DNA of 64,000 bases. Source: Herminiimonas fonticola. GTDB taxonomy: Bacteria; Pseudomonadota; Gammaproteobacteria; Burkholderiales; Burkholderiaceae_D. Within the stretch, counting starts at the first letter, position 1. Every line of letters begins with the position of its first letter. The notes under the pieces were generated by a model, which had not been told where the DNA came from, did not search any database, and saw only the letters and a list, made by a program, of their open reading frames with translations. Where the stretch lies: positions 1,116,001 to 1,180,000 of the forward strand of contig NZ_PTLZ01000001.1 in the NCBI RefSeq assembly GCF_003293745.1. Reading direction: 5' to 3'. Below, piece after piece: positions 39,832 to 51,424 of this stretch. The translations under genes were made by a program, and so were the position numbers.

Positions 39832-41418
39832 TCAGTCACACAACTGGCGTGGTGTTCTTTGGCTGTAAGCAAGAACAAAGTCATCGAAGTCGCCGGTTTG
39901 TGTACGTTCCATTTCTTCCTGTTGAGCAATGGATTCTTTTGCCAGATTTTCAAAATAGGTATTTTCATCTGCGCTTAAGGGACGCTGACGGAAATATTCC
40001 GCGTGCTGCATGCTTTGTTGCAGGCCGAACTTCTCAAACGATTTGTCCGTTGTTTGCAATGCTGCCAGAACGCGTGCGGAAGGTGTCAACGCAGAGTTGA
40101 GTAATTTCCCTTTTTGAATTGCCAGCGCATTGCTGTGTTGTTGCTCATTGCCTTGTGCGTCGAGCAGAGTTGCAGTCGCCTGAATTTTTTCCAGGAGTTG
40201 CAGTCCCCACGTTTGCAAATCGATTGCACCATCATCGCCTTGCAGCATCAAGCCGGGACGACGTCCTTCCTTGACGACGAGTGCGAAATTTTCCTGATTG
40301 CGTTTATTGGTCACTGCATTGGTCAATGGGCTGTCGTCCAATGCGCAAAACAGCAGGAAGGCGTCGAGGAAGCGGGAGGTTTCAAGACTGATGCCTAGCG
40401 GTTCGAAGGGATCGATATCCATGCAGCGCACTTCTATGTATTGCACGCCGCGTGCACACAATGCTTCCACCGGCCGTTCGCCGCTATTGATCACGCGCTT
40501 GGGGCGTATCGTTGCGTAGTATTCGTTTTCGATTTGCAGCAGATTGGTATTGAGTTGTATCCACTCGCCATCACGTCGGGTGCCGATTGCTTCATATGCC
40601 GGATAAGCTTGTCGCACTGCGCGCGACAGACTGCGCATATAACTTTCCAGATCGTTATACGGCGGCATCAAGCCGGCTTGTGCATTGTTTTGATAACCAA
40701 GATCGCTCATGCGCAAACTGGTTGCATACGGCAGATACAGGGTGTCATCAGACAGTGTTTCCAGTTCATGTTCGCGACCGCGCAAGAAATGCGTAGATAG
40801 CGCAGGCGATGCACCGAACAGATACATCAGCAGCCAGCTATAACGCTGAAAATTACGTATCAGCGCGATATAGCTTTCGGATTGATAGGTCTTGTCGTCG
40901 GCCGTGCTTTTTTCATCGTTCTTTAAAACGCGCCACAGATCTTCAGACAGCGAATAGTTGTAGTGCAGGCCGGCGATGCATTGCATCGCCTTGCCGTAAC
41001 GTAGCGCGAGGCCGCGACGATAGACGTACTTGATGCGGCCTATGTGCGAGGTGCCGTACCAGGCGATGGGAATATCTTCTTCATCCGGCAAGGTGCAAGG
41101 CATAGACTGGCTCCACAATAATTCGTGGTCCAGCTTGGCATTGGCGAAACGATGAATACGATCGAGTTCTTCCAGTGCAGTAGCGACGTCATGCTCGGCC
41201 GGTGTGATGAACTCCAGCAGCGATTCGGAATAATCTGTGGTGATTTGTGCGTTGGTCAATGCCGACCCGAGTGCGCGCGGGTGTGGGTCTATGGCGAGCT
41301 TGCCGCTCATGTCTACGCGCAGGGTTTCGCGTTCAATGCCGCGGCGTCCTTGATTCAGCAGGCCGCGATGTGTATCGCTGGCTACCAGTGCGAGTCGTCG
41401 CGTGAATAAATTGCTCAA
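39832..41418 (-). CDS. gshA: Glutamate-cysteine ligase
   Basis: 528 residues of the gamma-proteobacterial GshA type. Motifs include [13 protein letters not shown] (ATP/Glu binding), [24 protein letters not shown] and [16 protein letters not shown]. It catalyses the first step of glutathione synthesis; glutathione in turn feeds the FrmA/FghA pathway encoded at 48-50 kb. Apparently monocistronic. Confidence 0.96.
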   Translation of the reverse strand: MSNLFTRRLALVASDTHRGLLNQGRRGIERETLRVDMSGKLAIDPHPRALGSALTNAQITTDYSESLLEFITPAEHDVATALEELDRIHRFANAKLDHELLWSQSMPCTLPDEEDIPIAWYGTSHIGRIKYVYRRGLALRYGKAMQCIAGLHYNYSLSEDLWRVLKNDEKSTADDKTYQSESYIALIRNFQRYSWLLMYLFGASPALSTHFLRGREHELETLSDDTLYLPYATSLRMSDLGYQNNAQAGLMPPYNDLESYMRSLSRAVRQAYPAYEAIGTRRDGEWIQLNTNLLQIENEYYATIRPKRVINSGERPVEALCARGVQYIEVRCMDIDPFEPLGISLETSRFLDAFLLFCALDDSPLTNAVTNKRNQENFALVVKEGRRPGLMLQGDDGAIDLQTWGLQLLEKIQATATLLDAQGNEQQHSNALAIQKGKLLNSALTPSARVLAALQTTDKSFEKFGLQQSMQHAEYFRQRPLSADENTYFENLAKESIAQQEEMERTQTGDFDDFVLAYSQRTPRQLCD

Positions 41419-41604
41419 TTGGTGATCCTCTATCGATAGTCCGCCTGCTCAAGCGCGGCAACTTTGGCGGAAGAATAACCGAAAACGGACAATCAGGTAG
41501 GACGACGGGATTTTTTGCAGTTACTTATAAGTTTTTTGCTGGATCGCTGCTCAAGTCAAAACATCACGCATCGAGCAGCGAGGTAAAACGGGCAGCCGCA
41601 ATGT

Positions 41605-43914
41605 TTATTTGCGGCCGCCTTTGCCAGTAGTCGCGATGCCCTTGCGTGCAGGTTTGCCAGCCACGACAACGCGGGCAGTCGTGCTGCGCGCAACCGGAGT
41701 ACGCTGCACTGCACCACCCGGACGCGGCTTGTTCTGGCCGAATTTTTTGGCGAGTTGATTTGGTCCCGGCGTTTCACGGCGACGTTCTGCAATTGCCAGG
41801 CTGCGGTTGCCGGCATCATGGCGCGGCACCAGATGATGTTCACCACTGCCGATCAAGTCGCTGCGGCCCATGCGTTGCAATCCTTCGCGCAGACTTTCCC
41901 AGTTGTCCGGATCGTGATAACGCAGGAAGGCCTTGTGCAGCTTACGGATCTTGCCGGTGCGTACGGTCTCGACTGTTTCCGATTCTTCCGTCACTTTGCG
42001 TAAAGGATTTTTACGCGTGTGATACATCGTCGTTGCCAGCGCCATCGGCGTCGGCATGAAGGTTTGCACCTGATCCAGGCGGAAGTTATTTTTCTTCAGC
42101 CACAGTGCCAGATTCAGCATGTCTTCATCGGTAGTACCAGGATGTGCGGCGATGAAGTAGGGGATCAGATACTGTTCCTTGCCGGCTTCTTTCGAATACT
42201 TTTCGAACAGTTCCTTGAACTTGTCGTAAGCACCCATGCCCGGCTTCATCATCTTCGACAATGGGCCTTCTTCCGAGTGCTCAGGCGCAATTTTCAGCAA
42301 GCCACCGATGTGATGCGTGACCAGTTCCTTGACGTATTCTGGCGAACGCACGGCCAGGTCGTAACGCAAGCCTGAACTGACCAGAATTTTTTTCACGCCA
42401 GGAATCGCGCGGGCCTTGCGATACAACTGGATCAACTTGCTGTGATCGGTGCCAAGGTTGGAGCAGATGCTTGGATAGACGCACGACAAGCGGCGGCATG
42501 ATTCTTCAATGCGTTTGTCCTTGCAGGCAAGGCGATACATGTTTGCAGTTGGGCCACCCAGATCGGAAATCGTGCCGGTGAAACCTTTGGTCTTGTCGCG
42601 TATCAGTTCGATCTCGCGCAGGATGGATGGCTCGGAACGGCTCTGGATAATGCGGCCTTCATGTTCGGTGATCGAACAGAAGGTACAGCCGCCGAAACAG
42701 CCACGCATGATATTGACCGAGAAGCGAATCATTTCCCATGCGGGTATACGTGCCTTGCCGTAACTTGGATGCGGCGCGCGCGCGTAGTTCATGTCGTACA
42801 CGCCATCCATCTCATCCATCGCCAATGGCAGCGGTGGCGGGTTGAGCCAGACGTCACGTTCGCCGTGTGCCTGTACCAAGGCGCGTGCATTGCCGGGATT
42901 GGATTCCAGATGGAACACGCGTGATGCGTGGGCGTACAACACCGGATCGTCCTTGATCACATCGTAAGACGGCAGGCGCACCACGGTTTTATTGCGTACT
43001 TCTTTTTCAGCTTCGCGACGTTCTTCGCGGCTCATGATCTTGATGACTTTGACGACTGGTTCTGCCGGCGCTGCAGGAGCTGATGCAGCTGTTGGATCAG
43101 CATCGTCAGTTTTGCAGCCTTCCGTATTTTTCATCTTCATTTCATACGGGTCGGGATGCACATCGACCTTGCCCGGCGTATCGACGCGCGTGGAATTGGC
43201 TTCTGCCCATTCCGGCGTCGGTTTCCAGCCAGACGGCACCATGAAGGCGGTGCCGCGCAGATCGCGTATGGAAGAGATAGGTTCACCTGCCGCGACTCTA
43301 TGCGTCAGATCGACCAGCGCGCGTTCTGCATTACCGAAAATCAGAATGTCTGCCTTCGAATCAGGCAGTACCGAACGACGTACCTTGTCCGACCAGTAAT
43401 CGTAATGCGCGATACGACGCAAGCTGGCTTCGATACTGCCGATGACGACATTCACGCCAGGATAGGCTTCACGCACCCGTTGCGAATACACTGTCAATGC
43501 GCGATCCGGCCGCTTGTTGGCTTCGCCATGCGGCGTGTACGCATCGTCGGAGCGGATCTTGCGATCGGCGGTGTAGCGATTCACCATCGAATCCATATTG
43601 CCAGCGGTGATGCCGAAATACAGATTGGGTTTGCCCAGTGCGCGGAACGCGTCTGCCGACAGCCAGTCCGGTTGCGCGATGATGCCGACGCGGAAGCCTT
43701 GCGATTCCAGTAATCGTCCGACCAAGGCCATGCCAAAACTTGGGTGATCGATGTACGCATCGCCAGTCACCAAAATCACATCACAACTATCCCAGCCGAG
43801 TTTGTCCATCTCTTCGCGCGACATTGGCAGGAAAGGCGCAGGCTTGAGCGCGCCCTTGCTGCCGGCGATGCGTTGAACAGGATAGGAAAACAGATTTTTG
43901 GGCTGAGCGCTCAT
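41605..43914 (-). CDS. ygiQ: YgiQ-family radical SAM protein
   Basis: 769 residues from [13 protein letters not shown]-terminal domain [28 protein letters not shown]; radical-SAM cluster motif CFGGCTFC (C-x3-C-x2-C) near residue 415; then the TIM-barrel and a basic, Lys/Arg-rich C-terminus (about 695-769). An insertion of A/P residues around 265-300 is low-complexity. Biological role of YgiQ is unsettled. An ATG three codons upstream exists; no clear ribosome site distinguishes them. Confidence 0.92.
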   Translation of the reverse strand: MSAQPKNLFSYPVQRIAGSKGALKPAPFLPMSREEMDKLGWDSCDVILVTGDAYIDHPSFGMALVGRLLESQGFRVGIIAQPDWLSADAFRALGKPNLYFGITAGNMDSMVNRYTADRKIRSDDAYTPHGEANKRPDRALTVYSQRVREAYPGVNVVIGSIEASLRRIAHYDYWSDKVRRSVLPDSKADILIFGNAERALVDLTHRVAAGEPISSIRDLRGTAFMVPSGWKPTPEWAEANSTRVDTPGKVDVHPDPYEMKMKNTEGCKTDDADPTAASAPAAPAEPVVKVIKIMSREERREAEKEVRNKTVVRLPSYDVIKDDPVLYAHASRVFHLESNPGNARALVQAHGERDVWLNPPPLPLAMDEMDGVYDMNYARAPHPSYGKARIPAWEMIRFSVNIMRGCFGGCTFCSITEHEGRIIQSRSEPSILREIELIRDKTKGFTGTISDLGGPTANMYRLACKDKRIEESCRRLSCVYPSICSNLGTDHSKLIQLYRKARAIPGVKKILVSSGLRYDLAVRSPEYVKELVTHHIGGLLKIAPEHSEEGPLSKMMKPGMGAYDKFKELFEKYSKEAGKEQYLIPYFIAAHPGTTDEDMLNLALWLKKNNFRLDQVQTFMPTPMALATTMYHTRKNPLRKVTEESETVETVRTGKIRKLHKAFLRYHDPDNWESLREGLQRMGRSDLIGSGEHHLVPRHDAGNRSLAIAERRRETPGPNQLAKKFGQNKPRPGGAVQRTPVARSTTARVVVAGKPARKGIATTGKGGRK

Positions 43915-44221
43915 GGAATGCAATGTGGCAAATGACGATAAAAGCGGGCGTCATGTCGCGAATGGAGAAAGGCGACAGTATGACAGCTTTGGCGGCTGCC
44001 GACCTTGCTTTAGCGGCGATTAAGTGGTGCTTAAGTCGAGTTCCGGCAGACGTTTGCTGCGCAATCCGAAATTATTTCCATAATGACAATCACGATGCAT
44101 GCGGCAAGATTCATCTTTTCCAATTTTCAGCCGATAAAACTAGTACAATCGCGATAAATTCTCACTTGATGTTGTCATTGCGATCATTTCCAACTTTGGT
44201 TGATGAATGAAGGACATAGTC
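43915..44221. other. 307-base divergent intergenic region
   Basis: Lies between ygiQ (minus) and the DUF5610-like gene (plus). A 95-residue plus frame here has no family features. The final ~100 bases are AT-rich (GATAAAACTAGTACAATCGC, TAGTACAAT as a possible -10) and probably hold the downstream promoter. Confidence 0.45.
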
Positions 44222-44863
44222 ATGAGTATCGTAATTTCAAACACTACACAAAATGCGCCGCGACCCGTCGCTGCTCCTGCAGTAACGCCGCGGGAGACCA
44301 CGCAGCCTGCTGCCGATCAGGCTGATGATGCGACCGTGACCGATAAGGTGACGCTGGGTGCGCAAGTCACAGACACGGCGACTTATCCCGACCCGCGTAA
44401 CAGCATTGCGCAAACGCGTACGGATATTGCCTCCATGCTGGAAGAGTCCAACCGCAAGGTGCAGGAAATCATCAATCTGATCCTGCCCTTGATGCGTCAG
44501 CAAGGCCTGGAAATCAGCAAAGTCATCAGCGGTGAGCAACAACTGACAACGGATGCTGCCACCATAGAAAAAGCCAAAGCCGCGATTGCCGAAGATGGCG
44601 AATTTGGCGTGCGCCAGGTTGCCGAGCGCATATTGAATTTTGCGAAAAGTGCGATAGGCGACGATCAATCCAAACTGGCCGCGATACGTGCCGGCGTTGA
44701 AAAAGGTTTCAAGGAAGCGACGGACATGCTGGGCGGTACCTTGCCCGACATTAGCCAAAAAACCTATGCCGCCATCATGGGTGAATTCGATCGCTGGCAA
44801 AGCGAAGGCATCCCAGCCGGCGCTGTCAGTCTTGCACCGAAAGAAGATGCCGCTCAGACTTGA
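44222..44863 (+). CDS. DUF5610-like protein
   Basis: 213 residues. A Pro/Thr-rich N-terminus (about 1-60) precedes a helical domain with RNSIAQTRTDIASMLEESN, GEFGVRQVAERILNFAKS, IRAGVEKGFKEA, LPDISQKTYAAIMGEFDRW, which resembles the DUF5610 pattern (an all-helical family of unknown function, sometimes beside flagellar or secreted proteins). No signal peptide. ATG 44222 has AAGGA upstream at 12 bases; an ATG five codons earlier is possible. Confidence 0.7.
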   Translation: MSIVISNTTQNAPRPVAAPAVTPRETTQPAADQADDATVTDKVTLGAQVTDTATYPDPRNSIAQTRTDIASMLEESNRKVQEIINLILPLMRQQGLEISKVISGEQQLTTDAATIEKAKAAIAEDGEFGVRQVAERILNFAKSAIGDDQSKLAAIRAGVEKGFKEATDMLGGTLPDISQKTYAAIMGEFDRWQSEGIPAGAVSLAPKEDAAQT

Positions 44864-45003
44864 GCTCCATCAAGCTGTGCTGCAGTTAGTGTAGTAATAG
44901 TTTCCGCAGCAATCTGAGCACAAGCTTTGCCGCTGCGCGCAAAAACCTTGCAGTCAATCTCAGGCCGGCCGACAATACGCCTCTTTTTCCAGATTGCCTG
45001 ACC

Positions 45004-45717
45004 ATGACCGATTCCATTCGACTCGTTAAACGCGTCGCCGACGCGATTCCCTGTTCGCGTCGCGAAGCCGAACAATATATCGAAGGCGGTTGGGTGAGCG
45101 TCGAAGGCATAGTCGTCGAAGAACCTGGTTATCGCGTATCACCGCAGCAAGCGATCGTGTTGTCGCCTGATGCAACTTTGCTTGCGGTTGATCCGGTCAC
45201 TATCCTGTTCCACAAGCCAGCCGGCATGGATATGGATGCCGCCTTGCAAAGCATAGCGCCGGACAATCTCTATGCAGAAGATCGTTCTGGTATTCGCTTC
45301 CTGAAAAAACATACCAACGCACTCAAGCCGACAGACGCTCTGGAAACCTATGCCAGCGGCCTCGTCGTTTTCACGCAGGATTGGCACGTCGCGCGTAAAT
45401 TAATTGATGACGCGGCGACTGTCGAGCAGGAATACATAGCCGAAGTCAGTGGCGCTTTGATCGAAGGCGGGCTGGCTTTACTCAATCATGGATTGAGTTT
45501 CAATAATCGTCTTCTTCCACCTATCAAAGTCAGCTGGCAAAACGAAACACGTTTGCGCTTTGCATTGAAAGCAGGACGTCGCGGACAAATTGCACATATG
45601 TGCGAAGCAGTCGGTTTGAAGCTGCTCAATTTAAAGCGCATACGCATCGCGCGGATTCCGATGGCGAGTTTGCCTGTTGGCGAATGGCGTTATCTGAAAG
45701 GGTATGAGCGGTTTTAA
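45004..45717 (+). CDS. Pseudouridine synthase-like S4 protein with altered active site
   Basis: 237 residues: N-terminal S4 RNA-binding domain (RVADAIPCSRREAEQYIEGGWVSV) and a RsuA/RluB/RluF-like catalytic fold (LFHKPAGMD, EQEYIAEVSG, GRRGQIAHMCEAVGLKLLNLKRIRIARI). The catalytic motif normally GRLDxxSxGL reads TDALETYASGLVV here, with the invariant Asp replaced by Glu and the preceding Arg by Ala. RNA modification activity is therefore doubtful, and the protein may work as an RNA-binding factor. Fold assignment is firm; activity is not. Confidence 0.82.
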   Translation: MTDSIRLVKRVADAIPCSRREAEQYIEGGWVSVEGIVVEEPGYRVSPQQAIVLSPDATLLAVDPVTILFHKPAGMDMDAALQSIAPDNLYAEDRSGIRFLKKHTNALKPTDALETYASGLVVFTQDWHVARKLIDDAATVEQEYIAEVSGALIEGGLALLNHGLSFNNRLLPPIKVSWQNETRLRFALKAGRRGQIAHMCEAVGLKLLNLKRIRIARIPMASLPVGEWRYLKGYERF

Positions 45718-46315
45718 CGACGTCTGTGGTCGTTTGATTGAGATGCCTCTTCACTTGCTGCATATGCGTAAAACTTTTTTGCATGTGTCTCTTCGACTGT
45801 AGTGCGTCAATAAAGATTAGCGTCTCTGAATCATTCAGGTGTAAAGTTCTCGGCAACAGGATTGTTTTCGTTGAACAGGCAGGAATGCTTGATGCAAAAA
45901 ACGAATGCCATCTTTCAGACGGATAAAAATCCGCTAAGTAAAAAGAACAATACAGTTCGGAGACAAGGACCGCTTTATGAAAACCCTTCATGGTGCTCAG
46001 ACCAGAGCAATCTGTATCGACGTCGTTGAACACTTGTCGATCTCTACACACTCGCACGCTATTTTTTCGCTAGACCGTCAAGCTTGCGTATAACTCGCCG
46101 TTATATGACAAACGTATGACAGATATTTTCTGAAGTGCATGTTGATTTGACATGTTATGTCAGGTCTTGATTTCTTGTTTGGTTATATCGCATCAATTAG
46201 TTGGACGCATCAACGTAGTAATTTTTGCCAGTGCCGCAGGGCACATGGGCCTTAACTCTGGAGGATGAAATAGCAGCATGTTTACAGTACAAATAACAAT
46301 CTTGGAGGAGACGCC
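45718..46315. other. 598-base intergenic stretch before the chemoreceptor
   Basis: No supported gene: a 143-residue minus frame is a shadow running into the pseudouridine-synthase gene. I looked for a flagellar sigma-28 promoter before the chemoreceptor and saw no good match. The stretch is moderately AT-rich and may contain regulatory sites not recognised here. Confidence 0.4.
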
Positions 46316-48034
46316 ATGCGCATCGCAAATATGAAAATAGGCACGCGCCTTGGAGCGGGATTCGGATTGATCCTGTTGCTGGTCGCTGCAATGGGCGCAA
46401 CCGGCATCATGCGCCTGGAAAACATCAACCATGCTAGCCGTGACTTGGTTGATCAGTCACTGCAAAATCAAAAAGCAGCACAAAACTGGTTGATGGGTAC
46501 CAGTGTCAATGCGACGCGTACGCTGGCATTGGTAAAGGCATCGAATACTGAAACGCAGGAATTCTTCCAAAAAGCGATCAGCGCGCAAAGCAAACAGATT
46601 ACCGAAATCCAAAAAGCGATCGAAGACAGAGCTGATACCGACAAGGAAAAAGAACTGTTCGCCGAAGTCGCAAAAAAACGTACTACTTACGTCGATGCTC
46701 GTAAAGCCATTCTCGAAGTCAAGGCAGGTGGCAACATTGCTGAGGCCAACCAGATGATTGACACCAAAATGGTGCCGGCGCTGGACGCGTATGTTGATAG
46801 CGTAAAAGATGTGCTTGGTTACTATGAAAATGAAGTCAAGCTGTCGGATGAATCAATTACAGCCAACTATCAGTCTGGCCGCATGACCATGATCATCGGT
46901 GCCTTGATTGCTATCCTGCTGGGCGCGATCATCGCATGGCGTTTGACTAGCGGTATCACACGTCCATTGAAAGAAGCCTTGGCTTTGGCTGAATCGGTTG
47001 CTGAAGGCGATCTGACTGCGCGCAGCAGTTTGCCGCCTACGCAAGATGAGCCGGGTTTGTTGCTGAATGCACTGCGTAGCATGCAGGAAAATCTTGCCAG
47101 AACGGTTTCGCAAATCCGCATGGGTACCGATACCATCGCAACCGCATCGAGCGAAATTGCCAGTGGCAATCTGGACTTGTCTTCGCGTACTGAGGAACAA
47201 GCCAGTTCGCTGGAAGAAACTGCTTCCTCGATGGAAGAGCTGACTTCGACCGTGAAACAGAATGCCGACAATTCGCGTCAAGCGAATCAGCTGGCAGTGG
47301 CGGCATCGACAGTTGCTGTCAAAGGTGGCGCAGTGGTGTCGCAAGTGGTCGACACTATGGGTGCGATCAACAGCTCGGCGAAAAAGATTGTCGATATTAT
47401 CGGCGTGATCGATGGCATCGCATTCCAGACCAACATCCTGGCACTGAATGCTGCAGTTGAAGCGGCGCGTGCCGGCGAACAAGGTCGTGGTTTTGCCGTG
47501 GTGGCAACTGAAGTGCGCAATCTGGCACAACGTTCAGCAGCTGCCGCAAAAGAAATCAAAGCCTTGATCGGGGACTCGGTTGAGAAGGTCGATGCAGGTA
47601 GCAAATTGGTGGCAGAAGCCGGTACCACGATGGATGAGATCGTTGATGGCGTGAAACGCGTTGCCGACATCATGGCCGAGATTACTGCCGCGAGCCAGGA
47701 ACAAAGCGACGGCATCGAGCAAGTCAATCAAGCAGTCAGCCAGATGGATCAGGTTACGCAACAGAATGCTGCACTGGTTGAGGAAGCGGCGGCTGCTGCG
47801 GAATCGCTGCAGGATCAGGCGAAAAACCTGGCACAGGCAGTTAGCGTATTCCGTGTGGATGCTACTTATGCAGGCGTGCAAGCGGAAGCGCCACGCCGTA
47901 CAGTGCAATCGACGGCAGTGCGTGCGCCGATTGCAGCGCCTGCCAAGAAAACATCATTGGCAGCACCTGAGCGTAAGCCGGCAGCACCCGCTAAACCAGC
48001 TTCCACTGGTGATGGTGACTGGGAAGAGTTTTAA
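46316..48034 (+). CDS. Methyl-accepting chemotaxis protein
   Basis: 572 residues. TM1 about 10-32, a periplasmic four-helix-bundle-like sensor (about 33-188), TM2 about 190-212, HAMP ([13 protein letters not shown]...), and the MCP signalling domain with the hairpin tip [44 protein letters not shown]. The C-terminal GDWEEF resembles the NWETF docking pentapeptide for CheR/CheB, placed after a flexible A/P-rich linker. Ligand unknown. GGAGG ribosome site; no chemotaxis genes adjacent. Confidence 0.96.
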   Translation: MRIANMKIGTRLGAGFGLILLLVAAMGATGIMRLENINHASRDLVDQSLQNQKAAQNWLMGTSVNATRTLALVKASNTETQEFFQKAISAQSKQITEIQKAIEDRADTDKEKELFAEVAKKRTTYVDARKAILEVKAGGNIAEANQMIDTKMVPALDAYVDSVKDVLGYYENEVKLSDESITANYQSGRMTMIIGALIAILLGAIIAWRLTSGITRPLKEALALAESVAEGDLTARSSLPPTQDEPGLLLNALRSMQENLARTVSQIRMGTDTIATASSEIASGNLDLSSRTEEQASSLEETASSMEELTSTVKQNADNSRQANQLAVAASTVAVKGGAVVSQVVDTMGAINSSAKKIVDIIGVIDGIAFQTNILALNAAVEAARAGEQGRGFAVVATEVRNLAQRSAAAAKEIKALIGDSVEKVDAGSKLVAEAGTTMDEIVDGVKRVADIMAEITAASQEQSDGIEQVNQAVSQMDQVTQQNAALVEEAAAAAESLQDQAKNLAQAVSVFRVDATYAGVQAEAPRRTVQSTAVRAPIAAPAKKTSLAAPERKPAAPAKPASTGDGDWEEF

Positions 48035-48049
48035 GATTCAGCGATTTAA

Positions 48050-48070
48050 TGATCCGGTCTGACCGGATCA
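48050..48070. other. 21-nt palindrome after the chemoreceptor
   Basis: TGATCCGGTC and GACCGGATCA are exact complements around a single T. It lies 15 bases after the stop codon and 11 before the terminator. Probably a second 3' hairpin; a protein site is possible. Confidence 0.45.
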
Positions 48071-48081
48071 ATTGAGAGAAT

Positions 48082-48119
48082 AAAAAAGCCTCGGCGATTG
48101 ATTTCGCCGAGGCTTTTTA
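48082..48119. terminator. Bidirectional terminator between the chemoreceptor gene and fghA
   Basis: AAAAAAGCCTCGGCG and CGCCGAGGCTTTTT flank an ATTGATTT-type loop. It lies between convergent genes and can end both. Confidence 0.92.
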
Positions 48120-48169
48120 TTTGTGCGTTTCAAATGCTGCAGTCATTCGAAACAGAATGGCTGCAAATT

Positions 48170-49012
48170 TTATTGATTCAGGATCGCGCTGTGGAAGGCG
48201 ATGTGATCCTGCATGAAGGTCGAGATGAAATAATAATTGTGGTCGTAACCGGAATGACGGCGCAAGGTCAAAGGCTGATCTGCCGCCCAGCATGCCGCTT
48301 CAAACTGATGCGGCTTCAATTGCTCGTCGAGGAATTGATCTTCCAGTCCCTGATCGATCAATATGCCTTGCGGAAATGGCGTCTTGCGTGTGCGCATTAA
48401 TGCGCTTGCATCGTGTGGCAGCCATGTAGCTTCATTGGAGCCCAGATATGCCGAAAATGCTTTTTGTCCCCACGGCACTTCCGTCGGCGCTGTGATCGGA
48501 GCAAAAGCAGATACCGATTTATAAATTTCTGGATACTTCAATGCCAGCGTCAATGCGCCATGACCGCCCATCGAATGACCGAACACACCGATGCGATCCG
48601 CACTCGCAGGGAAGTTGGCTATGATGAGGTTGCGCAGTTCCTGCACGACATAAGATTCCATGCGGAAGAAGGCAGACCATGGTTCTTGCGTAGCATCGAT
48701 ATAAAAACCTGCGCCGTGGCCGAAGTCCCAGCTATCGCCTGCACCCTTGATGCCAGTGCGACGCGGGCTGGTATCCATGGTCACCAGCATGATGCCGTGC
48801 TCGGCGGCGTAGCGTTGCGCGCCACCTTTGATCATGAAGGTTTCTTCGGTGCAGGTCAGACCGGCCAGATAAAACAGCACGGGTACTTTGTGCTGTTTCG
48901 CTTGTGGCGGCTCATAGACGGAAAACGTCATCGGCAAACTGGTCGATGTCGATTCGTGTTTGTAAAAGCTCTGTACACCGTTAAAGCATTTATGCTGGCT
49001 GATCAGTTCCAC
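48170..49012 (-). CDS. fghA: S-formylglutathione hydrolase
   Basis: 280-residue esterase D family enzyme. Catalytic Ser in FGHSMGGHGAL; Asp and His near IDQGLEDQFLDEQ and GYDHNYYF. It completes formaldehyde oxidation by releasing formate and glutathione. Sits 36 bases after frmA on the same strand, forming an operon with it. Confidence 0.95.
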   Translation of the reverse strand: MELISQHKCFNGVQSFYKHESTSTSLPMTFSVYEPPQAKQHKVPVLFYLAGLTCTEETFMIKGGAQRYAAEHGIMLVTMDTSPRRTGIKGAGDSWDFGHGAGFYIDATQEPWSAFFRMESYVVQELRNLIIANFPASADRIGVFGHSMGGHGALTLALKYPEIYKSVSAFAPITAPTEVPWGQKAFSAYLGSNEATWLPHDASALMRTRKTPFPQGILIDQGLEDQFLDEQLKPHQFEAACWAADQPLTLRRHSGYDHNYYFISTFMQDHIAFHSAILNQ

Positions 49013-49048
49013 TTCTTCTCCGCGCGTTTCTGGTTCAAGTATGTTTGA

Positions 49049-50155
49049 TTAGTAAAGAACGACCGAGCGTATCGATTCGCCGCTCTTCATCAAATCGAAG
49101 CCTTCGTTGATACGCTCCAGGGGCAGCGTATGCGTGATCAGGTCATCGATATTCAGTTTGCCTTCCATGTACCAGTCGACAATCTTCGGTACATCGGTAC
49201 GTCCGCGTGCACCGCCGAAGGCTGAACCTTTCCATTCGCGACCGGTGACCAGCTGGAATGGACGCGTGCTGATTTCTGCACCGGCTTCGGCCACACCGAT
49301 CACGATCGATTGGCCCCAGCCCTTGTGGCAGCATTCCAGCGCCTGGCGCATCGTGTGCACATTGCCTATGCACTCGAAACTGTAATCTGCGCCGCCGTCG
49401 GTCAACTGCACGATGGCGTCAACGACGTTTTCAACTTTGCTTGGATTGACGAAATGCGTCATGCCGAATTTGCGCGCCATTGCTTCGCGTGCAGGATTCA
49501 AATCGACACCGATGATCTTGTCTGCGCCTGCCATCTTTGCAGCTTGAATCACGTTGAGGCCGATGCCACCGAGACCGAACACGACCACATTCGCGCCAAC
49601 TTCCACTTTGGCTGTGAACAAGACAGCACCGACACCGGTGGTAACACCGCAACCGATGTAGCAAACCTTGTCGAAAGGCGCATCTTCACGAATCTTCGCC
49701 AGCGCGATTTCAGGCACGACGATGTAGTTGGAGAAAGTCGAGGTTCCCATGTAATGGAAAATCGGCTTGCCGTCGATAGAGAAGCGGCTCGTTGCATCCG
49801 GCATCAAGCCACGACCTTGGGTCGAGCGTATCTTCTGGCACAAATTGGTTTTGCGCGACAGGCAGAATTTGCATTCGCGGCATTCCGGCGTGTAGAGCGG
49901 AATGACGTGATCGTCTTTTTTCAGGCTTTTGACGCCGGGGCCGACTTCAACCACTACGCCTGCGCCTTCGTGACCGAGAATCGCCGGGAAGATGCCTTCA
50001 GGGTCTGCGCCCGACAGTGTGTAGTAATCGGTGTGGCAAATGCCGGTGGCCTTTATCTCGACCAGCACTTCGCCTTCACGCGGTCCACCTAATTCAACTT
50101 CTTCTATGGTTAAAGGTTGTCCTGCTTTCCAGGCGACGGCGGCTTTGGTTTTCAT
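49049..50155 (-). CDS. frmA: S-(hydroxymethyl)glutathione dehydrogenase (class III ADH)
   Basis: 368-residue zinc alcohol dehydrogenase. Catalytic zinc Cys in [14 protein letters not shown], structural zinc cysteines in [15 protein letters not shown], and the NAD motif [19 protein letters not shown]. Class III enzymes oxidise the spontaneous formaldehyde-glutathione adduct. Together with fghA it forms a detoxification unit. The gene begins 148 bases after minE and likely has its own promoter. Confidence 0.96.
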   Translation of the reverse strand: MKTKAAVAWKAGQPLTIEEVELGGPREGEVLVEIKATGICHTDYYTLSGADPEGIFPAILGHEGAGVVVEVGPGVKSLKKDDHVIPLYTPECRECKFCLSRKTNLCQKIRSTQGRGLMPDATSRFSIDGKPIFHYMGTSTFSNYIVVPEIALAKIREDAPFDKVCYIGCGVTTGVGAVLFTAKVEVGANVVVFGLGGIGLNVIQAAKMAGADKIIGVDLNPAREAMARKFGMTHFVNPSKVENVVDAIVQLTDGGADYSFECIGNVHTMRQALECCHKGWGQSIVIGVAEAGAEISTRPFQLVTGREWKGSAFGGARGRTDVPKIVDWYMEGKLNIDDLITHTLPLERINEGFDLMKSGESIRSVVLY

Positions 50156-50271
50156 GAGTAATCCTGAAAAAAGATGGGCGAAGCGAAATGATACGCGAAA
50201 TGATCAGTTATCTCGCCGGAGGTGTTTGAGGCTCCGGGAATTCGCTGCAAGAGGGCAGTAACGAGAATATT

Positions 50272-50296
50272 GCGGCTCACCGTTGAGATGAGCCGC
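50272..50296 (-). terminator. Hairpin after minE
   Basis: GCGGCTCA / TGAGCCGC 8-bp stem with a nine-base loop lies 7-31 bases beyond the minE stop on the minus strand. It is followed by AATATTCT rather than a T-run, so termination strength is uncertain. Confidence 0.45.
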
Positions 50297-50302
50297 AGAT
50301 GC

Positions 50303-50572
50303 TTATGGTTTGACGAGTTCGTCTTCCGGCAGTACGACGTTGACATCGAGCACTTCCAGATTGCCCTGGCTATTCAGGGAAATCTTGATGTCTTCCGGAT
50401 TGACCTTCACGTACTTTGAAATTACCGCGATCAGCTCTTGATGCAATGCAGGAAGAAAGTCAGGGCCGGCGCGACCATTACGCTCGCGCGCGATGATGAT
50501 CTGCAGACGTTCCTTGGCAGACGATGCAGTAGCTTTTGGTTTCGTATTAAAGAGAAAAGACAGAAGCGCCAT
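50303..50572 (-). CDS. minE: Cell division topological specificity factor MinE
   Basis: 89 residues. The N-terminal membrane-targeting/MinD-binding part ([33 protein letters not shown]) is followed by the dimerisation domain ([30 protein letters not shown]). MinE drives MinCD pole-to-pole oscillation. Two bases separate it from minD, and together with minC it forms the standard operon. Confidence 0.96.
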   Translation of the reverse strand: MALLSFLFNTKPKATASSAKERLQIIIARERNGRAGPDFLPALHQELIAVISKYVKVNPEDIKISLNSQGNLEVLDVNVVLPEDELVKP

Positions 50573-50574
50573 GA

Positions 50575-51390
50575 TTACTTACCTCCAAAAATTCTCTGCA
50601 GAAAGCCAGGCTTTTCATAGTCGGTAAAGCGCAATGGAACCTCCTCTCCCAAAAAGCGTGACACAACATCCTTGTAGGCTTCCGATACTTCAGTGCCTTC
50701 GATATGAATCGCCGGATTGCCGGAGTTCGATGCATGCAAGACCGATTCCGATTCGGGAATGATGCCGACCAATGGAATGCGCAGGATTTCCTGCACGTCG
50801 GTGTGGGACAGCATTTCGCCGGCTTCCACACGTTTCGGTACATAACGGGTAATCAGCAAATGTTCCTTGACCGGTTCTTTGCCATTCAGCGCGCGGCGCG
50901 ATTTGGCTTGAATGATGCCGAGAATGCGATCCGAATCGCGTACCGACGACACTTCCGGATTGGTGACGATGATCGCTTCATCGGCAAAGGTCAGCGCCAT
51001 CACGGCACCGTGTTCGATACCGGCTGGCGAATCGCAGATGATGTATTCGAAATCCATCGCGGACAGATCTTTCAACACGCGTTCGACGCCTTCTTCCGAC
51101 AATGCATCCTTGTCGCGCGTTTGCGATGCTGGCAATACGAACAGGTTGTCGCAATGTTTGTCTTTGATCAGCGCCTGATTGAGCGTGGCTTCCTGATTCA
51201 CGACATTGATCAAGTCATATACGACGCGGCGTTCGCAGCCCATGATCAGATCGAGGTTACGCAGGCCGACGTCAAAATCGATAATGACGGTTTTAAATCC
51301 GCGCAGGGCCAGGCCGGAGCCAAAGCTTGCGCTTGAAGTAGTTTTTCCGACACCGCCTTTACCCGATGTCACAACAATGATTTTTGCCAA
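50575..51390 (-). CDS. minD: Septum site-determining ATPase MinD
   Basis: 271-residue ParA/MinD ATPase. Deviant Walker [16 protein letters not shown] (8-22), [14 protein letters not shown] and the C-terminal amphipathic membrane-targeting helix ([14 protein letters not shown]). It recruits MinC to the membrane and oscillates with MinE. Length normal. Confidence 0.98.
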   Translation of the reverse strand: MAKIIVVTSGKGGVGKTTSSASFGSGLALRGFKTVIIDFDVGLRNLDLIMGCERRVVYDLINVVNQEATLNQALIKDKHCDNLFVLPASQTRDKDALSEEGVERVLKDLSAMDFEYIICDSPAGIEHGAVMALTFADEAIIVTNPEVSSVRDSDRILGIIQAKSRRALNGKEPVKEHLLITRYVPKRVEAGEMLSHTDVQEILRIPLVGIIPESESVLHASNSGNPAIHIEGTEVSEAYKDVVSRFLGEEVPLRFTDYEKPGFLQRIFGGK

Positions 51391-51424
51391 AGGAAACCCC
51401 TTTTCGTTAAATGATGTAATTGAT

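Noticed and set aside
45626-46057. 143-residue minus-strand frame before the chemoreceptor
   Set aside because: Overlaps the end of the pseudouridine-synthase-like gene antisense and has no plausible domain or start.
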